Source: Aliihoeflea sp. 40Bstr573
GTDB taxonomy: Bacteria > Pseudomonadota > Alphaproteobacteria > Rhizobiales > Rhizobiaceae
Direction: 5' to 3'
Assembly: GCF_024105655.1 (NCBI RefSeq)
Contig: NZ_JAAAMH010000004.1
Span: 217,522-281,521 of the forward strand
Length of the DNA stretch: 64,000 nt
Position numbers and translations under genes: made by a program. Below, piece after piece: positions 49,135 to 59,130 of this stretch (positions are counted from its first letter, which is position 1; each line of letters opens with the position of its first letter). Below the pieces are notes generated by a model. That model did no database searches and was not told where the DNA came from. It saw nothing but the letters and a program-made list of their open reading frames with translations.

Positions 49135-49310
49135 TTTGCTTCTCCGTTATTGTGCGCTCACACCAGTCGATTTACATCGGCAGCTCCGCGAGGGCGTCGG
49201 ACGACCGACGGCAGCCGGTCGGCTGCTTCTCGCTTCGCTCGATATTCGATGAGCTTTAAGCATTTCGAGCCGACACGGCATGCCCTGCCGGACGGCTCAC
49301 GAACGCGCGG

Positions 49311-49339
49311 TCTATAAACGCGCGGCGCAAAAAGCGCAA
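49311..49339 (-). promoter_or_regulatory. Promoter for rpmI-rplT
   Basis: On the minus strand TTGCGC (49339-49334) and TATAGA (49316-49311) are 17 bp apart, in the infC-rpmI gap. This gives a leader of about 170 bases before rpmI, long enough for L20 autoregulation. Confidence 0.5.
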
Positions 49340-49377
49340 CGGAGATTCGCAACGTCTCCATTACGCCTCGGATTCGA

Positions 49378-49914
49378 TCAGCGCGGGGCCAGCACCATCA
49401 TCATCTGCCGGCCTTCGAGCTTCGGCTCGGCCTCGACCTTGGCGATCTCGGCGACTTCTTCGCGCACGCGGTTCAAGAGCTTCATACCGAGCTCCATATG
49501 CGCCATCTCGCGGCCGCGGAAACGAAGGGTCAGCTTCACCTTGTCGCCTTCGTCGAAGAACCGGCGCACGGCCTTCATCTTCACCTCGTAGTCGTGGGTG
49601 TCGATGTTCGGACGCATCTTGATCTCCTTGATCTCGATGGTCTTCTGCTTCTTGCGCGCCTCGGCGGCCTTCTTCTGGCTGGCATACTTCATCTTGCCGA
49701 GATCGGTGATCTTGCAGACGGGGGGCGTCTGGTTCGGCGAGATTTCCACGAGATCCATACCCGCATCCTCGGCGAGGATCAGGGCCTCATTGATCGAGAC
49801 GACGCCACGATTCAGGCCTTCGGCATCGATGAGCTGCACCTGCGGTACACGGATATCACGGTTTGAGCGCGGGCCTTCCTTGGTCGGCGCCGCGGCTTTG
49901 AACGGTCTGCGAAT
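49378..49914 (-). CDS. infC: Translation initiation factor IF-3, ATT start codon
   Basis: 178-residue IF-3. Reading from ATT at 49914-49912 gives [20 protein letters not shown] then [17 protein letters not shown], which matches the expected IF-3 N-terminus. GAGGAGAC lies 8-9 bp upstream of the ATT. There is no ATG, GTG or TTG at a suitable place: the first GTG (49839) would remove 25 conserved residues. IF-3 discriminates against such codons, so AUU gives autoregulation, as known for E. coli infC. The C-terminal KMRPN... region and [16 protein letters not shown] end are normal. Confidence 0.93.
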   Translation of the reverse strand: MRRPFKAAAPTKEGPRSNRDIRVPQVQLIDAEGLNRGVVSINEALILAEDAGMDLVEISPNQTPPVCKITDLGKMKYASQKKAAEARKKQKTIEIKEIKMRPNIDTHDYEVKMKAVRRFFDEGDKVKLTLRFRGREMAHMELGMKLLNRVREEVAEIAKVEAEPKLEGRQMMMVLAPR

Positions 49915-49981
49915 GGTCGTAGTCTCCTCAAATCATTGACGTTCGGGGTCAAAAAGTCGGTATTCGCGAAAAAGCTTGCGT

Positions 49982-50010
49982 TTCTGTCGCCGCATCATGG
50001 GGCGTGTCAA
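49982..50010 (-). promoter_or_regulatory. Possible promoter of infC
   Basis: On the minus strand a perfect TTGACA (50010-50005) is followed after 17 bp by ACAGAA (49987-49982), a poor -10 box. It is the best pair in the gap between infC and the divergent hydrolase gene. Confidence 0.35.
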
Positions 50011-50114
50011 TAGCACAAGCGGCGCGAAAAATCACGGGCTTCGCGAAAAAGTGGCGAGGGCGTCGTCCCATGCTATCAGATGGCGCAAAACGGCCGGATA
50101 TCAAGGAGACGACC

Positions 50115-50891
50115 ATGGAGCACGCCGCGCCCGCCACACTTGAAGTCGACGGGATCGACATCGCCTATCGCCGCCGCGCCGGCCGCGCCCCGGGCATTGT
50201 CTGGCTTGGAGGCTACCGCTCCGACATGCTCGGCACCAAGGCCGAGGCGCTGGATGCGTGGGCGCTGGAGACGGACCGCGCGAGCCTGCGCCACGACTAT
50301 TCCGGTCACGGCGAATCCGGTGGCGCGTTCGTCGATGGGACAATTTCCAGATGGCTGGCCGAGAGCCTCGCGGTCTTCCGCAGCCAGACCGAGGGGCCCC
50401 AGGTCCTTGTCGGCTCGTCCATGGGCGCCTGGATCGCGCTGCGCATGGTGCAGGAACTCCAAAAGGCCGGAGAGAGCGGACGGGTCGGCGGGCTTCTCCT
50501 GCTCGCGCCCGCGCCCGATTTCACGATCGAGCTCATGGAGCCGAAGCTCACGAAAGCGCATCGGCGCGACCTCGAGACCAGGGGCTACATGGAGGAGCAT
50601 TCCGAATACTCTCCCGAGCCAAACATCTATACGCGCGCGCTGTTCGAGGATGGTCGCGTCAATCGCGTGATGAACGGCATCATCGATACGCATTGCCCCG
50701 TCACCATTATCCAGGGACTGGCTGATCCCGACGTGCCGCATACGCATGCCTTGAAGCTCGTCGAGCACCTGCCTGCCGATGACGTCACGGTGTCGCTGGT
50801 CAAGGATGGCGATCACCGGCTGTCGCGGCCGCAGGACATTGCGCTGATCCTGAAGGCCGCCGAGGGACTTTGCGATCGGATTTCCGCCTGA
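50115..50891 (+). CDS. Alpha/beta hydrolase
   Basis: 258-residue serine hydrolase. The nucleophile elbow is VLVGSSMGAWIAL, the oxyanion region WLGGYRSDMLGTKA, and the Asp/His in IIQGLADPDVPHTHAL and VKDGDHRLSR. No signal peptide. The substrate is unknown (esterase, thioesterase or depalmitoylase-like). The ATG at 50115 is chosen because AAGGAGACGACC precedes it. Its stop overlaps the BenE gene start by one base. Confidence 0.87.
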   Translation: MEHAAPATLEVDGIDIAYRRRAGRAPGIVWLGGYRSDMLGTKAEALDAWALETDRASLRHDYSGHGESGGAFVDGTISRWLAESLAVFRSQTEGPQVLVGSSMGAWIALRMVQELQKAGESGRVGGLLLLAPAPDFTIELMEPKLTKAHRRDLETRGYMEEHSEYSPEPNIYTRALFEDGRVNRVMNGIIDTHCPVTIIQGLADPDVPHTHALKLVEHLPADDVTVSLVKDGDHRLSRPQDIALILKAAEGLCDRISA

Positions 50892-52048
50892 TGCGGCCAT
50901 CGGTCGTCGTCTCCTCCCTTGTCGCGGCGGTGGTCGGCTTCGGCTCGACGCTGGCGCTGGTTATTGCCGCCGCCGCCGCGGTCGGCGCGACGACGCAGCA
51001 AACCGCCAGCATGGTCACGGCGGTCTGCCTCGCCAAGGCGGCCGAAGCACTGTTTCTCTCCTGGTGGACGCGCATGCCGGTCATCACCGCATGGTCGACG
51101 CCGGGCGCCGCCCTTCTCGGCGCGAGCACCGGCTTCACCATGGCCGACGCGGTCGGCGCCTTCATCGGTGCTGCGCTTCTCCTGATGCTGACCGGCCTCA
51201 TGCGGCCGCTGACGCGCCTCGTATCGATGATCCCCTCCTCGGTCGCGTCGGGCATGCTTGCCGGCATCGTCGTCGCCTTCGTCATGGGCGCCGCGCGCGC
51301 CGTCGGCATGGACGCCATCCTCGTCCTTCCGCTGCTTCTCGCCTTTTTTGTCCTGCGTCTGTTCAATCCCGCCTTGTCGGTCCTGGCCGTGCTCGTGGGC
51401 GGGGCCGTGCTGGCTTTTGCGCTCGGCCGTGTCGGCAGCCTGCCGGCGTTCGAACTTTCGACGCTTGTGTGGACTTCGCCCGACTTCTCGCTGACCGCAT
51501 TCATCGGTCTCGCCGTTCCCCTCTACCTCGTCACCATGGCCTCGCAGAACCTTGCCGGCATCGCTGTCCTGCGCGCCGCCGGCTACAATCCGCCAACCGG
51601 CCTCCTGATCGGCACGACCGGCTTCGTCTCGCTTCTCTCTGCGCCGTTCAATGCGCTGACGACGAACCTTGCCGCCATCTCGGCGGCGATATGCACGGAC
51701 CCCGACGCCCATCCCGACGCGGGCAAGCGCTGGCTCACCGGGCCCTTCTACGCTCTTTGGTATGTGGTCTTCGCGATCTTCGGCGCCTCGCTCGTCGCTT
51801 TGTTCGACGTGCTACCGCAAAGCCTCATCCTGCTGGTGGCCGGCGTCGGGCTTCTGGCGCCGTTGACCAACGCGCTTGGTCTTGCGATGGCCGATCCGAC
51901 CGAGCGCGTCCCCGCCATCGTCGCCTTCTCGGTCACCGCATCTGGGCTGACGATCGGCGGCGTCGGCGCGGCGTTCTGGGGTCTTGTCGCCGGGCTGTTC
52001 GTGCTCGTCCTCGACCGATTGGCAGCACGCCGGCGCAAGCGGCGTTGA
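50891..52048 (+). CDS. BenE/YdcO family transporter
   Basis: 385-residue polytopic membrane protein with about 12 hydrophobic segments, of the benzoate/H+ symporter (BenE, YdcO) family. Characteristic segments are FLSWWTRMPVITAWSTPGAALL, LYLVTMASQNLAGIAVLRAAGY and LSAPFNALTTNLAAISAAICT. The substrate is not proven; no aromatic catabolism genes are near. The ATG at 50891 shares a base with the hydrolase stop (TGATG). Confidence 0.85.
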   Translation: MRPSVVVSSLVAAVVGFGSTLALVIAAAAAVGATTQQTASMVTAVCLAKAAEALFLSWWTRMPVITAWSTPGAALLGASTGFTMADAVGAFIGAALLLMLTGLMRPLTRLVSMIPSSVASGMLAGIVVAFVMGAARAVGMDAILVLPLLLAFFVLRLFNPALSVLAVLVGGAVLAFALGRVGSLPAFELSTLVWTSPDFSLTAFIGLAVPLYLVTMASQNLAGIAVLRAAGYNPPTGLLIGTTGFVSLLSAPFNALTTNLAAISAAICTDPDAHPDAGKRWLTGPFYALWYVVFAIFGASLVALFDVLPQSLILLVAGVGLLAPLTNALGLAMADPTERVPAIVAFSVTASGLTIGGVGAAFWGLVAGLFVLVLDRLAARRRKRR

Positions 52049-52142
52049 TCGCGCCATCTCCGAATTTTCTTGAAGTCGGATTACCCCGTTACCATTTCGA
52101 AATGAAGCAGCCGGATGGGCTGCGAGCCACCGAAAGGAACGG

Positions 52143-52577
52143 GTGACGATGACAAAAGCACTGATCCGTCCTGCATGGACGCCTGCCACCATCGCCTTGA
52201 TGGTCATCGGCTTCATGGTGTTCTGGCCGCTCGGCCTCGCCATGCTCGCCTACATCATCTGGGGCGACCGCCTCGACGCCTTCAAGGGCGACGTCAATCG
52301 CGCGACGGACGGCTTCTTCTCCTCCTGTCGCAAGGCTTCCTATCGTGCGGGCGCTCCGCGCACCGGCAATGTCGCCTTCGACGAATGGCGAACCAAGGAA
52401 CTCGACCGTCTCAACGAAGAGCGCCGCAAGCTCGATGAAGCGCGCGACGATTTCGAAGAGTATGCCCGCGAGCTGCGCCGCGCCAAGGACCAGGAAGAGT
52501 TCGATCGCTTCATGGCCAATCGTTCGCGCAACACGCCGCAAAAGCCTCAGGATGGCGAAATCTTCAATCCGGCCTAA
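52143..52577 (+). CDS. DUF2852 family membrane-anchored protein
   Basis: 144-residue protein. One membrane segment (ATIALMVIGFMVFWPLGLAMLAYIIWG, roughly residues 15-41) is followed by a highly charged helical region (LDRLNEERRKLDEARDDFEEY) probably forming a coiled coil. Typical of the alphaproteobacterial DUF2852 family, unknown function. GTG 52143 has AAAGGA 4 bp upstream; ATG 52149 is an alternative start. A clean terminator follows. Confidence 0.85.
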   Translation: MTMTKALIRPAWTPATIALMVIGFMVFWPLGLAMLAYIIWGDRLDAFKGDVNRATDGFFSSCRKASYRAGAPRTGNVAFDEWRTKELDRLNEERRKLDEARDDFEEYARELRRAKDQEEFDRFMANRSRNTPQKPQDGEIFNPA

Positions 52578-52603
52578 GCCGCCGCGATTGGGATAGCATG
52601 CAG

Positions 52604-52638
52604 ACGGCGTCGCGCGAGCGGCGCCGTTTTTCATTTTT
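52604..52638 (+). terminator. Intrinsic terminator after the DUF2852 gene
   Basis: Stem ACGGCG/CGCCGT with a 12-base loop is followed by TTTTTCATTTTT, 26 bp after the stop codon. Confidence 0.75.
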
Positions 52639-52676
52639 GCTCCGCTGGTTCGTGCCGAATCGTCTAGATTGCAGTC

Positions 52677-53429
52677 ATGGTTCTCGGCCTCTTCAAGTCA
52701 CGCCCGCGCCCTCCAGCCGCTTCCATCGAGCGAATGCACACGGTTGCCGCGCGCACATTGCCGCTGCGCATCGTCGAGAACGCGCGCGCCCGGCGGCTGA
52801 CGCTGCGGATCGAGACCGGTGGCAAGGGGCTGCGCATCACCGTTCCGCCCGGCATGGATCCGCGCGAGGTCGACCGCTTCCTCGACCGTCATCAGGTCTG
52901 GCTCGAAACGCGTCTGGCGAAACTGCCCAATGACGCGGCGCTGCGCCCGGGCGTGAAACTGCCATTGCGCGGAATCCCGCACCTGATCGTCCATGATCCA
53001 GGGCGCGGCACGGTGACGCTGGGTGAGGTAGAAGGCGAGCCGGCGCTCATCGTCCACGGCGATCGCGCGCATCTGCCGCGACGCCTGGCCGATTTCCTGA
53101 AACGCGAGGCGAAGCGCGACATCGAAATCCTTGTCGCCAGGCACACCGCCGCCGTCGGCCGTCGTGCAAAAGCGGTACGCTATCGCGACACGACGAGCCG
53201 CTGGGGCTCGTGCACCTCGGACGGCACGCTCTCCTTTTCATGGCGCATCATGATGGCGCCGAAGACTGTCATCGACTACCTCGTCGCGCACGAAGTGGCG
53301 CATCTAAAGGAGATGAACCACGGGCCTAAGTTCTGGGCGCTGTGCCGACAGCTTTGCCCCCGCGCCGATGAAGCCCGCGCGTGGCTGAAAAAGAACGGCG
53401 GCGTCCTGCAGGCGATCCGGTTCGAATAG
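52677..53429 (+). CDS. YgjP-like zinc metalloprotease (SprT/M48-like, DUF45)
   Basis: 250-residue protein with the catalytic zinc motif HEVAHLKEMNHGPKFW near the C-terminus (HExxH plus a downstream His). SRWGSCTSDGTLSFSWR is another family signature. Members are poorly characterised. No signal peptide, so cytosolic. It lies between a terminator and trpF. Confidence 0.88.
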   Translation: MVLGLFKSRPRPPAASIERMHTVAARTLPLRIVENARARRLTLRIETGGKGLRITVPPGMDPREVDRFLDRHQVWLETRLAKLPNDAALRPGVKLPLRGIPHLIVHDPGRGTVTLGEVEGEPALIVHGDRAHLPRRLADFLKREAKRDIEILVARHTAAVGRRAKAVRYRDTTSRWGSCTSDGTLSFSWRIMMAPKTVIDYLVAHEVAHLKEMNHGPKFWALCRQLCPRADEARAWLKKNGGVLQAIRFE

Positions 53430-53475
53430 CGCCCGCTTCTCGACTTCGCCGCGATTCCATGGCACTTGCCCGGCC

Positions 53476-54153
53476 ATGACCCACGACATCAAGATTTGCG
53501 GCTTGAAGACGGATGCGGCCGTCGATGCGGCGCTGGAAGGCGGCGCGTCGCATGTCGGCTTCATTTTCTTCGAGAAGAGCCCCCGCCATATCGGCCCGAA
53601 CGAGGCGGCACGCCTCGCCGCTCGGGGCAGGGGCAAGGTGAAGTCGGTTGCCGTCACGGTCGACGCCGACGACGCGATGCTCCATGCGATCGTTTCCGCG
53701 ATGTCGCCCGACATGCTCCAGCTTCACGGCAAGGAGACGCCGGCTCGGGTCGCCGAGGTCAAGGCGCGCTTCGGCCTGCCCGTCATGAAGGCCTTTTCTG
53801 TCAGCGCTGCGGCCGACCTTGAGCGGATCGCGCCCTATCGCGGGGTTGCCGATCGCTTCCTTTTCGACGCCAGACCGCCCAAGGGCTCGGACCTGCCGGG
53901 CGGCAATGGCGTCTCGTTCGACTGGCGTCTTCTTGCCGCCCTTGACCCCGGGCTCGAATACATGCTTTCCGGAGGCCTCAACGCTGGCAACATCGCCGAT
54001 GCGCTGCGGCAGGCGAACCCGCCCGGCATCGACATATCGTCCGGCGTCGAAAGCGCTCCGGGCATCAAGGACCCGGCGCTGATCGCGAAATTCTTCGAGG
54101 CGGTTGAAGCCGCCCGTGCCGGCCCGCCGGCTTCAAGGGAGTTGACGTCATGA
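53476..54153 (+). CDS. trpF: Phosphoribosylanthranilate isomerase
   Basis: 225-residue TIM-barrel enzyme of tryptophan synthesis. [17 protein letters not shown] contains the catalytic Cys; [26 protein letters not shown] and [14 protein letters not shown] (phosphate site) are intact. The stop overlaps trpB by 4 bp. It begins the trpFBA-accD-folC run, conserved in rhizobia. Confidence 0.96.
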   Translation: MTHDIKICGLKTDAAVDAALEGGASHVGFIFFEKSPRHIGPNEAARLAARGRGKVKSVAVTVDADDAMLHAIVSAMSPDMLQLHGKETPARVAEVKARFGLPVMKAFSVSAAADLERIAPYRGVADRFLFDARPPKGSDLPGGNGVSFDWRLLAALDPGLEYMLSGGLNAGNIADALRQANPPGIDISSGVESAPGIKDPALIAKFFEAVEAARAGPPASRELTS

Positions 54154-55370
54154 ACAGTCCCGTTGCGCCCAATTCCTTCCGAGCCGGACCCGACCCGGAA
54201 GGCATGTTCGGCATTTTCGGTGGCCGCTTCGTCGCCGAAACGCTGATGCCGCTGATCCTCGATCTGGAGGAACACTGGAAAGCCGCACGGGTGGATTCAG
54301 CCTTCCAGGCAGAGCTAGACCACCTCAACACGCACTATACCGGCCGACCCTCGCCGCTCTATTTCGCTGAACGCCTGACCGAGCACCTCGGCGGCGCCAA
54401 GATCTATTTCAAGCGCGACGAGCTCAACCACACCGGCTCGCACAAGATCAACAACTGCCTCGGCCAGATCCTGCTGGCGCGCCGCATGGGCAAGACGCGC
54501 ATCATCGCGGAGACGGGCGCCGGCCAGCACGGCGTCGCGACCGCCACCGTTTGCGCGCGTTTTGGGCTTCCCTGCGTCGTCTATATGGGCGCGACCGACG
54601 TCGAACGGCAGGCGCCGAACGTGTTCCGGATGAAGCTGCTGGGCGCAAAGGTCATCCCCGTCTCGTCCGGCCACGGCACGCTCAAGGACGCGATGAACGA
54701 GGCCTTGCGCGATTGGGTGACCAATGTCGAGGACACCTATTACTTGATCGGAACGGCTGCCGGGCCGCATCCTTATCCTGAGCTCGTGCGGGAGTTCCAG
54801 TCCGTCATCGGCAAGGAATTGCGCGAGCAGATGATGGCGGCGGAGGGCCGCCTGCCCGATCTCTTGATCGCAGCCGTCGGCGGCGGCTCGAACGCCATCG
54901 GCCTGTTCCATCCCTTCCTGGACGACGCCTCGGTGAAGATCGTCGGCGTCGAAGCAGGCGGCAAGGGGCTGGACGGCGAAGAACATTGCGCCTCGCTGAC
55001 CGCGGGCGCGCCGGGCGTGCTTCACGGCAACCGAACCTATCTGCTTCAGAACGATGACGGCCAGATCAAGGATGGTCACTCGATCTCGGCCGGCCTCGAC
55101 TATCCGGGAATCGGCCCGGAACATTCGTGGCTGAAAGAGACGAACCGCGTCGAATACGTGCCGATCATGGACGACGAGGCGTTGGAAGCGTTTCAGCTCC
55201 TGACGCGGCTCGAAGGCATCATCCCGGCGCTCGAACCCGCCCATGCACTGGCCGAAGTCGTCAAGCGCGCACCGAAGATGGGCAAGGACGAGATCATCGT
55301 CATGAATCTGTGCGGCCGCGGCGACAAGGACATCTTCACCGTCGGCAAGATCCTGGGCATGGGGCTGTAA
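54150..55370 (+). CDS. trpB: Tryptophan synthase beta chain
   Basis: 406-residue PLP enzyme joining indole and serine. [13 protein letters not shown] has the PLP lysine; [16 protein letters not shown], the phosphate loop VGGGSNAIG, and the C-terminal GRGDKD are present. Translationally coupled to trpF; trpA starts 5 bp after it. Confidence 0.98.
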   Translation: MNSPVAPNSFRAGPDPEGMFGIFGGRFVAETLMPLILDLEEHWKAARVDSAFQAELDHLNTHYTGRPSPLYFAERLTEHLGGAKIYFKRDELNHTGSHKINNCLGQILLARRMGKTRIIAETGAGQHGVATATVCARFGLPCVVYMGATDVERQAPNVFRMKLLGAKVIPVSSGHGTLKDAMNEALRDWVTNVEDTYYLIGTAAGPHPYPELVREFQSVIGKELREQMMAAEGRLPDLLIAAVGGGSNAIGLFHPFLDDASVKIVGVEAGGKGLDGEEHCASLTAGAPGVLHGNRTYLLQNDDGQIKDGHSISAGLDYPGIGPEHSWLKETNRVEYVPIMDDEALEAFQLLTRLEGIIPALEPAHALAEVVKRAPKMGKDEIIVMNLCGRGDKDIFTVGKILGMGL

Positions 55371-55375
55371 ATCAT

Positions 55376-56215
55376 ATGACCACTCGCATCGACCGTCGCA
55401 TGGCGGATTTGAAGGCCGAAGGCCGCCCCGCCCTCGTCACCTATTTCATGGGCGGCGACCCGGACTATGACACCTCGCTGTCGATCATGAAGGCGTTGCC
55501 GAAGGCCGGGTCCGACATCATCGAGCTCGGCATGCCGTTCTCCGATCCGATGGCAGATGGTCCCGCGATCCAGGCGGCGGGCCTGCGCGCGCTCAAGGCC
55601 GGCCAGACCTTGAAGAAGACGCTGCAAATGGCGGCGGATTTCCGCAGGCAAGACGACGCCACGCCGATCGTCCTGATGGGCTACTACAACCCCATCTACA
55701 TCTACGGCGTCGAGAAATTCCTGACCGACGCGAAGGCGTCGGGGATCGACGGGCTGATCGTCGTCGACCTGCCGCCCGAAATGGACGGCGAATTGTGCAT
55801 CCCGGCGCTGAGGGCCGGCATCAACTTCATCCGGCTTGCAACGCCGACGACCGACGACAAGCGCCTTCCCAAGGTGCTCGAGAATACGTCGGGCTTCGTC
55901 TACTACGTCTCGATGCTCGGCATCACCGGTTCGGCCCTGCCGGATACGTCGAAGGTCGCGGGGGCGGTTGCGCGGATCAAGAGCCACACCGATCTGCCGA
56001 TCTGCGTCGGCTTCGGCGTCAAGACGGCCGAACAGGCGCGGGCGATCGGCGCTTCCGCGGACGGCGTCGTGGTTGGCACAGCCATCGTCAATGCGGTGGC
56101 AAATGTCCTCGGCCCGAAGGGCGAGAAGACCGCCGATCCGGCCGAAGCCGTTGCGACGCTGGTGTCCGGCCTCGCGCAGGGCGTTCGTTCCGCGCGCCTT
56201 GCACAGGCCGTCTGA
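55376..56215 (+). CDS. trpA: Tryptophan synthase alpha chain
   Basis: 279-residue TIM barrel that cleaves indole-3-glycerol phosphate. [19 protein letters not shown] has the catalytic Glu and Asp residues; [21 protein letters not shown] and [11 protein letters not shown] follow. The ATG at 55376 follows the trpB stop by 5 bp. The frame is open upstream, but that region is trpB in another frame. Confidence 0.97.
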   Translation: MTTRIDRRMADLKAEGRPALVTYFMGGDPDYDTSLSIMKALPKAGSDIIELGMPFSDPMADGPAIQAAGLRALKAGQTLKKTLQMAADFRRQDDATPIVLMGYYNPIYIYGVEKFLTDAKASGIDGLIVVDLPPEMDGELCIPALRAGINFIRLATPTTDDKRLPKVLENTSGFVYYVSMLGITGSALPDTSKVAGAVARIKSHTDLPICVGFGVKTAEQARAIGASADGVVVGTAIVNAVANVLGPKGEKTADPAEAVATLVSGLAQGVRSARLAQAV

Positions 56216-56250
56216 CACCCCATTTTCCAGATAGAACGGAAGGCTCCGCG

Positions 56251-57174
56251 ATGAACTGGATCAACAATTACGTCCGCCCCAAGATCAACTCGATGCTCGG
56301 CCGGCGCGACATGCCCGAGAATCTGTGGATCAAGGACCCCGAGACGGGCGAGATGGTGTTCCACAAGGATCTCGAGAGCAACCAGTATGTGATCCCCTCG
56401 AGCGGGCATCACATGAAGATCTCCGCCAAGGAGCGGCTGCGCTACTTCTTCGACGATGGCCAGTACGAGACGATCGAGAATCCGAAAGCGGTTGTCGATC
56501 CGCTGAAGTTCCGCGACGAGAAGCGCTACACGGACCGCCTGCGCGACGCCAAGACCAAGACCGGCATGGAAGACGCCATCGTCAATGCCACCGGCACGAT
56601 CGACGGCCTGCCGATCGTCGCCACCGTGCAGGATTTCGCCTTCATGGGTGGCTCGCTCGGCATGGCCGCGGGCGATGCAATCATTCGCGGCTTCGAGACG
56701 GCGGTCGACAAGAAGCGCCCCCTGGTGCTCTTCGCAGCTTCGGGCGGCGCGCGCATGCAGGAAGGCATCCTCTCGCTGATGCAGCTCGCCCGCACGACGG
56801 TCGCTGTCGACCGGCTCAAGGAAGCCGGTCTGCCCTATATCGTCGTCCTGACGAATCCCACGACCGGCGGCGTCACGGCTTCCTATGCGATGCTGGGCGA
56901 TGTTCATATTGCCGAGCCGGGCGCGCTCATCGGCTTCGCCGGCCCGCGCGTCATCGAGCAGACCATCCGCGAGAAACTGCCGGAAGGGTTCCAGCGCGCC
57001 GAATACCTCATGGATCACGGCATGGTGGACATGGTCGTTTCGCGGCTTGAACTGAAGGCGACCATCTCCGGTCTCCTGAAGATTCTGACGCATACGCCCG
57101 CCGCGGATGTGCCGGCCTTGGCCGACATGTCACCGCCGGCGCCCGAACCAGCCGACAACCGCGCTCCAGCGTGA
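56251..57174 (+). CDS. accD: Acetyl-CoA carboxylase carboxyltransferase beta subunit, zinc-ribbon Cys lost
   Basis: 307-residue subunit that, with AccA, moves the carboxyl group from biotin to acetyl-CoA for fatty acid synthesis. The crotonase-fold body is intact ([46 protein letters not shown]). The N-terminal four-Cys zinc ribbon of E. coli AccD is missing: CDSC reads DPET (residues 29-32) and CPKC reads IPSS (48-51). The fold around it ([19 protein letters not shown]) is retained. It lies 35 bp after trpA; a Pro/Ala-rich tail ends the protein. Confidence 0.95.
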   Translation: MNWINNYVRPKINSMLGRRDMPENLWIKDPETGEMVFHKDLESNQYVIPSSGHHMKISAKERLRYFFDDGQYETIENPKAVVDPLKFRDEKRYTDRLRDAKTKTGMEDAIVNATGTIDGLPIVATVQDFAFMGGSLGMAAGDAIIRGFETAVDKKRPLVLFAASGGARMQEGILSLMQLARTTVAVDRLKEAGLPYIVVLTNPTTGGVTASYAMLGDVHIAEPGALIGFAGPRVIEQTIREKLPEGFQRAEYLMDHGMVDMVVSRLELKATISGLLKILTHTPAADVPALADMSPPAPEPADNRAPA

Positions 57175-57196
57175 TACCCGCGCCCGGAAACCCGCG

Positions 57197-58528
57197 ATGA
57201 GCCTCCTGACCGCCGAGCAGCAGATCGAGCGGCTGATGTCGCTGCACCCAAAGGGCTTTGACCTCTCGCTGGATCGAATCCTGCGCCTCCTCGAAAAGCT
57301 GGACGATCCGCAGGATCGCCTGCCGCCGGTGATCCACATCGCCGGCACCAATGGCAAGGGATCGGCGGCCGCGTTTTCGCGCGCGATGCTCGAAGCGGCC
57401 AGCCGGATCGTGCACGTCCATACTTCGCCACATCTGGTTCGCTGGCATGAACGCTATCGCCTCGGCCAGCCAGGCGGCGGGCAGTTTGTCGCCGACGCGG
57501 TCTTCGCCGATGCCATCGCTCGTGCAGCCGAGGCCAACCACGGCCAGACCATCACGGTCTTCGAAATCCTGACGGCGGTCGGCTTCGTGCTCTTTTCCGA
57601 GCATCCGGCCGACGCGGCGATTATTGAAGTCGGCCTCGGCGGTCGCTTCGATGCGACCAACGTCATCGCGCGGCCTGCCGTGTCGGTCATCATGCCGATC
57701 TCACTCGATCACGAGGCCTATCTGGGCGACCGGGTCGAGCTCATCGCGGTCGAAAAGGCCGGCATTATCAAGCGCGGCGTGCCGGTCGTCATCGGTGCGC
57801 AGGAGCACGACGCCGCGCGCGACGTTCTTGTCGACACGGCCGAACGGCTCGGCTGCCCGCTCCTGGTCTACGGCCAGGATTTCATAGCCTATGAGGAAAA
57901 CGGCCGGATGATCTATCAGGACGAGGGGGGTCTTCTCGACCTGACGCCGCCTCGCCTGGTCGGTCGCCACCAGTTCGCCAATGCCGCGACCGCCATCGCC
58001 GCCATCAAGGCAGCCGGCTTCGACGGATCGCTGCGTGTCGCAGACCGCGCGATGAAGAAGGTCGAATGGTCGGGACGCATGCAGAAGCTTGCGGACGGCG
58101 ATCTGGTCGACCTCGCGCCGGACGGCTCTGAAATCTGGCTCGACGGTGGCCACAATCCGGGTGCCGGCACGGTCATCGCAGAAGCCATGGCCGAACAGGA
58201 GGAAAAGCGTCCGCGACCCCTCTTCCTCATTGCGGGCATGATCAATACGAAGGACCAGTCCGGCTATTTCGGCGCCTTCAAAGGCATGGCGCGTCACGTC
58301 TTCACCGTGCCGGTGGCGCATTCGGATGCCGGCGTTCCCAACGACGAACTGGCGGCGCGCGCCATGGAGGCGGGCCTGTCGGCCGAACCCGTTTCGTCCG
58401 TCGAAAGCGCGCTGCGTCTCCTCGCCGATACCTGGAACGGCCTTGAAGTGCCGCCACGCATCCTGATTTGCGGCTCGCTCTACCTCGCAGGCGAAGTGCT
58501 GGAGAAAAACGGCACCCTGCCGCGCTGA
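57197..58528 (+). CDS. folC: Folylpolyglutamate/dihydrofolate synthase
   Basis: 443-residue Mur-ligase-fold enzyme adding glutamate to folates and dihydropteroate. P-loop HIAGTNGKGSAAAF, HTSPHLVRWHERYRLG, EVGLGGRFDATNV and C-terminal WLDGGHNPGAG are present. Starts 22 bp after accD. It ends the trpFBA-accD-folC run; the trxA terminator faces it. Confidence 0.95.
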   Translation: MSLLTAEQQIERLMSLHPKGFDLSLDRILRLLEKLDDPQDRLPPVIHIAGTNGKGSAAAFSRAMLEAASRIVHVHTSPHLVRWHERYRLGQPGGGQFVADAVFADAIARAAEANHGQTITVFEILTAVGFVLFSEHPADAAIIEVGLGGRFDATNVIARPAVSVIMPISLDHEAYLGDRVELIAVEKAGIIKRGVPVVIGAQEHDAARDVLVDTAERLGCPLLVYGQDFIAYEENGRMIYQDEGGLLDLTPPRLVGRHQFANAATAIAAIKAAGFDGSLRVADRAMKKVEWSGRMQKLADGDLVDLAPDGSEIWLDGGHNPGAGTVIAEAMAEQEEKRPRPLFLIAGMINTKDQSGYFGAFKGMARHVFTVPVAHSDAGVPNDELAARAMEAGLSAEPVSSVESALRLLADTWNGLEVPPRILICGSLYLAGEVLEKNGTLPR

Positions 58529-58533
58529 TCTGC

Positions 58534-58564
58534 CAAAGAAAAAGCCCGGCGCGCAGGCCGGGCT
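58534..58564 (-). terminator. Terminator between folC and trxA
   Basis: 8-bp stem AGCCCGGC/GCCGGGCT with a 6-base loop. On the minus strand it is followed by TTTTTCTTTGG, so it is a good intrinsic terminator for trxA and may also stop folC transcripts. Confidence 0.75.
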
Positions 58565-58586
58565 ATTGGTATTCCGATCCTATCGA

Positions 58587-58907
58587 TCAGACGTTGCCGC
58601 TGATCCAGGAGGACAGCGCCGTCTTCGGCGCCGCGCCGACCTTCATGTCGGCCACTTCGCCGCCCTTGAAGAGCATCAGCGTCGGGATCGAGCGCACGCC
58701 GAACTGCGCGGCCAACTCGGGATTTTCGTCGATGTTGATCTTTGCGATCTTCACCTTGCCGCCCATCTCGGCGGCGATTTCGTCGAGCGCTGGCGCGATC
58801 ATCTTGCAGGGGCCGCACCATTCAGCCCAGAAATCCACGACCACGGGCTCCGCAGCCTGCAGCACGTCCGTCTGGAAGTTGTTATTGTCGATCTTGACCG
58901 TGGCCAT
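58587..58907 (-). CDS. trxA: Thioredoxin
   Basis: 106-residue thioredoxin with the redox motif [13 protein letters not shown], cis-Pro region [12 protein letters not shown], and normal length. General cytosolic disulfide reductant. Divergent from the GMC oxidoreductase across a 223-bp gap that holds no recognised element. Confidence 0.97.
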   Translation of the reverse strand: MATVKIDNNNFQTDVLQAAEPVVVDFWAEWCGPCKMIAPALDEIAAEMGGKVKIAKINIDENPELAAQFGVRSIPTLMLFKGGEVADMKVGAAPKTALSSWISGNV

Positions 58908-59130
58908 TGGGGTCTCCTTGGGAACCGTCGTCGAGGCTTGATGTGGTGCTGCGGGCTGGCGGCTTCAAGCCGGCGGCGCGCAGGGAATCGCATCGTCGGA
59001 CCTCAGCATAATCGGAGCGCCCGTTCAAACCCGACTCGCAGCGCTACGTGACGGCAAATGGGTAGACGGCCTCTTTTCTGGCGCCGTCAATCGGCTATAC
59101 CGTCAAGGTGCTGGTGGCGGGGGAGCGAGA

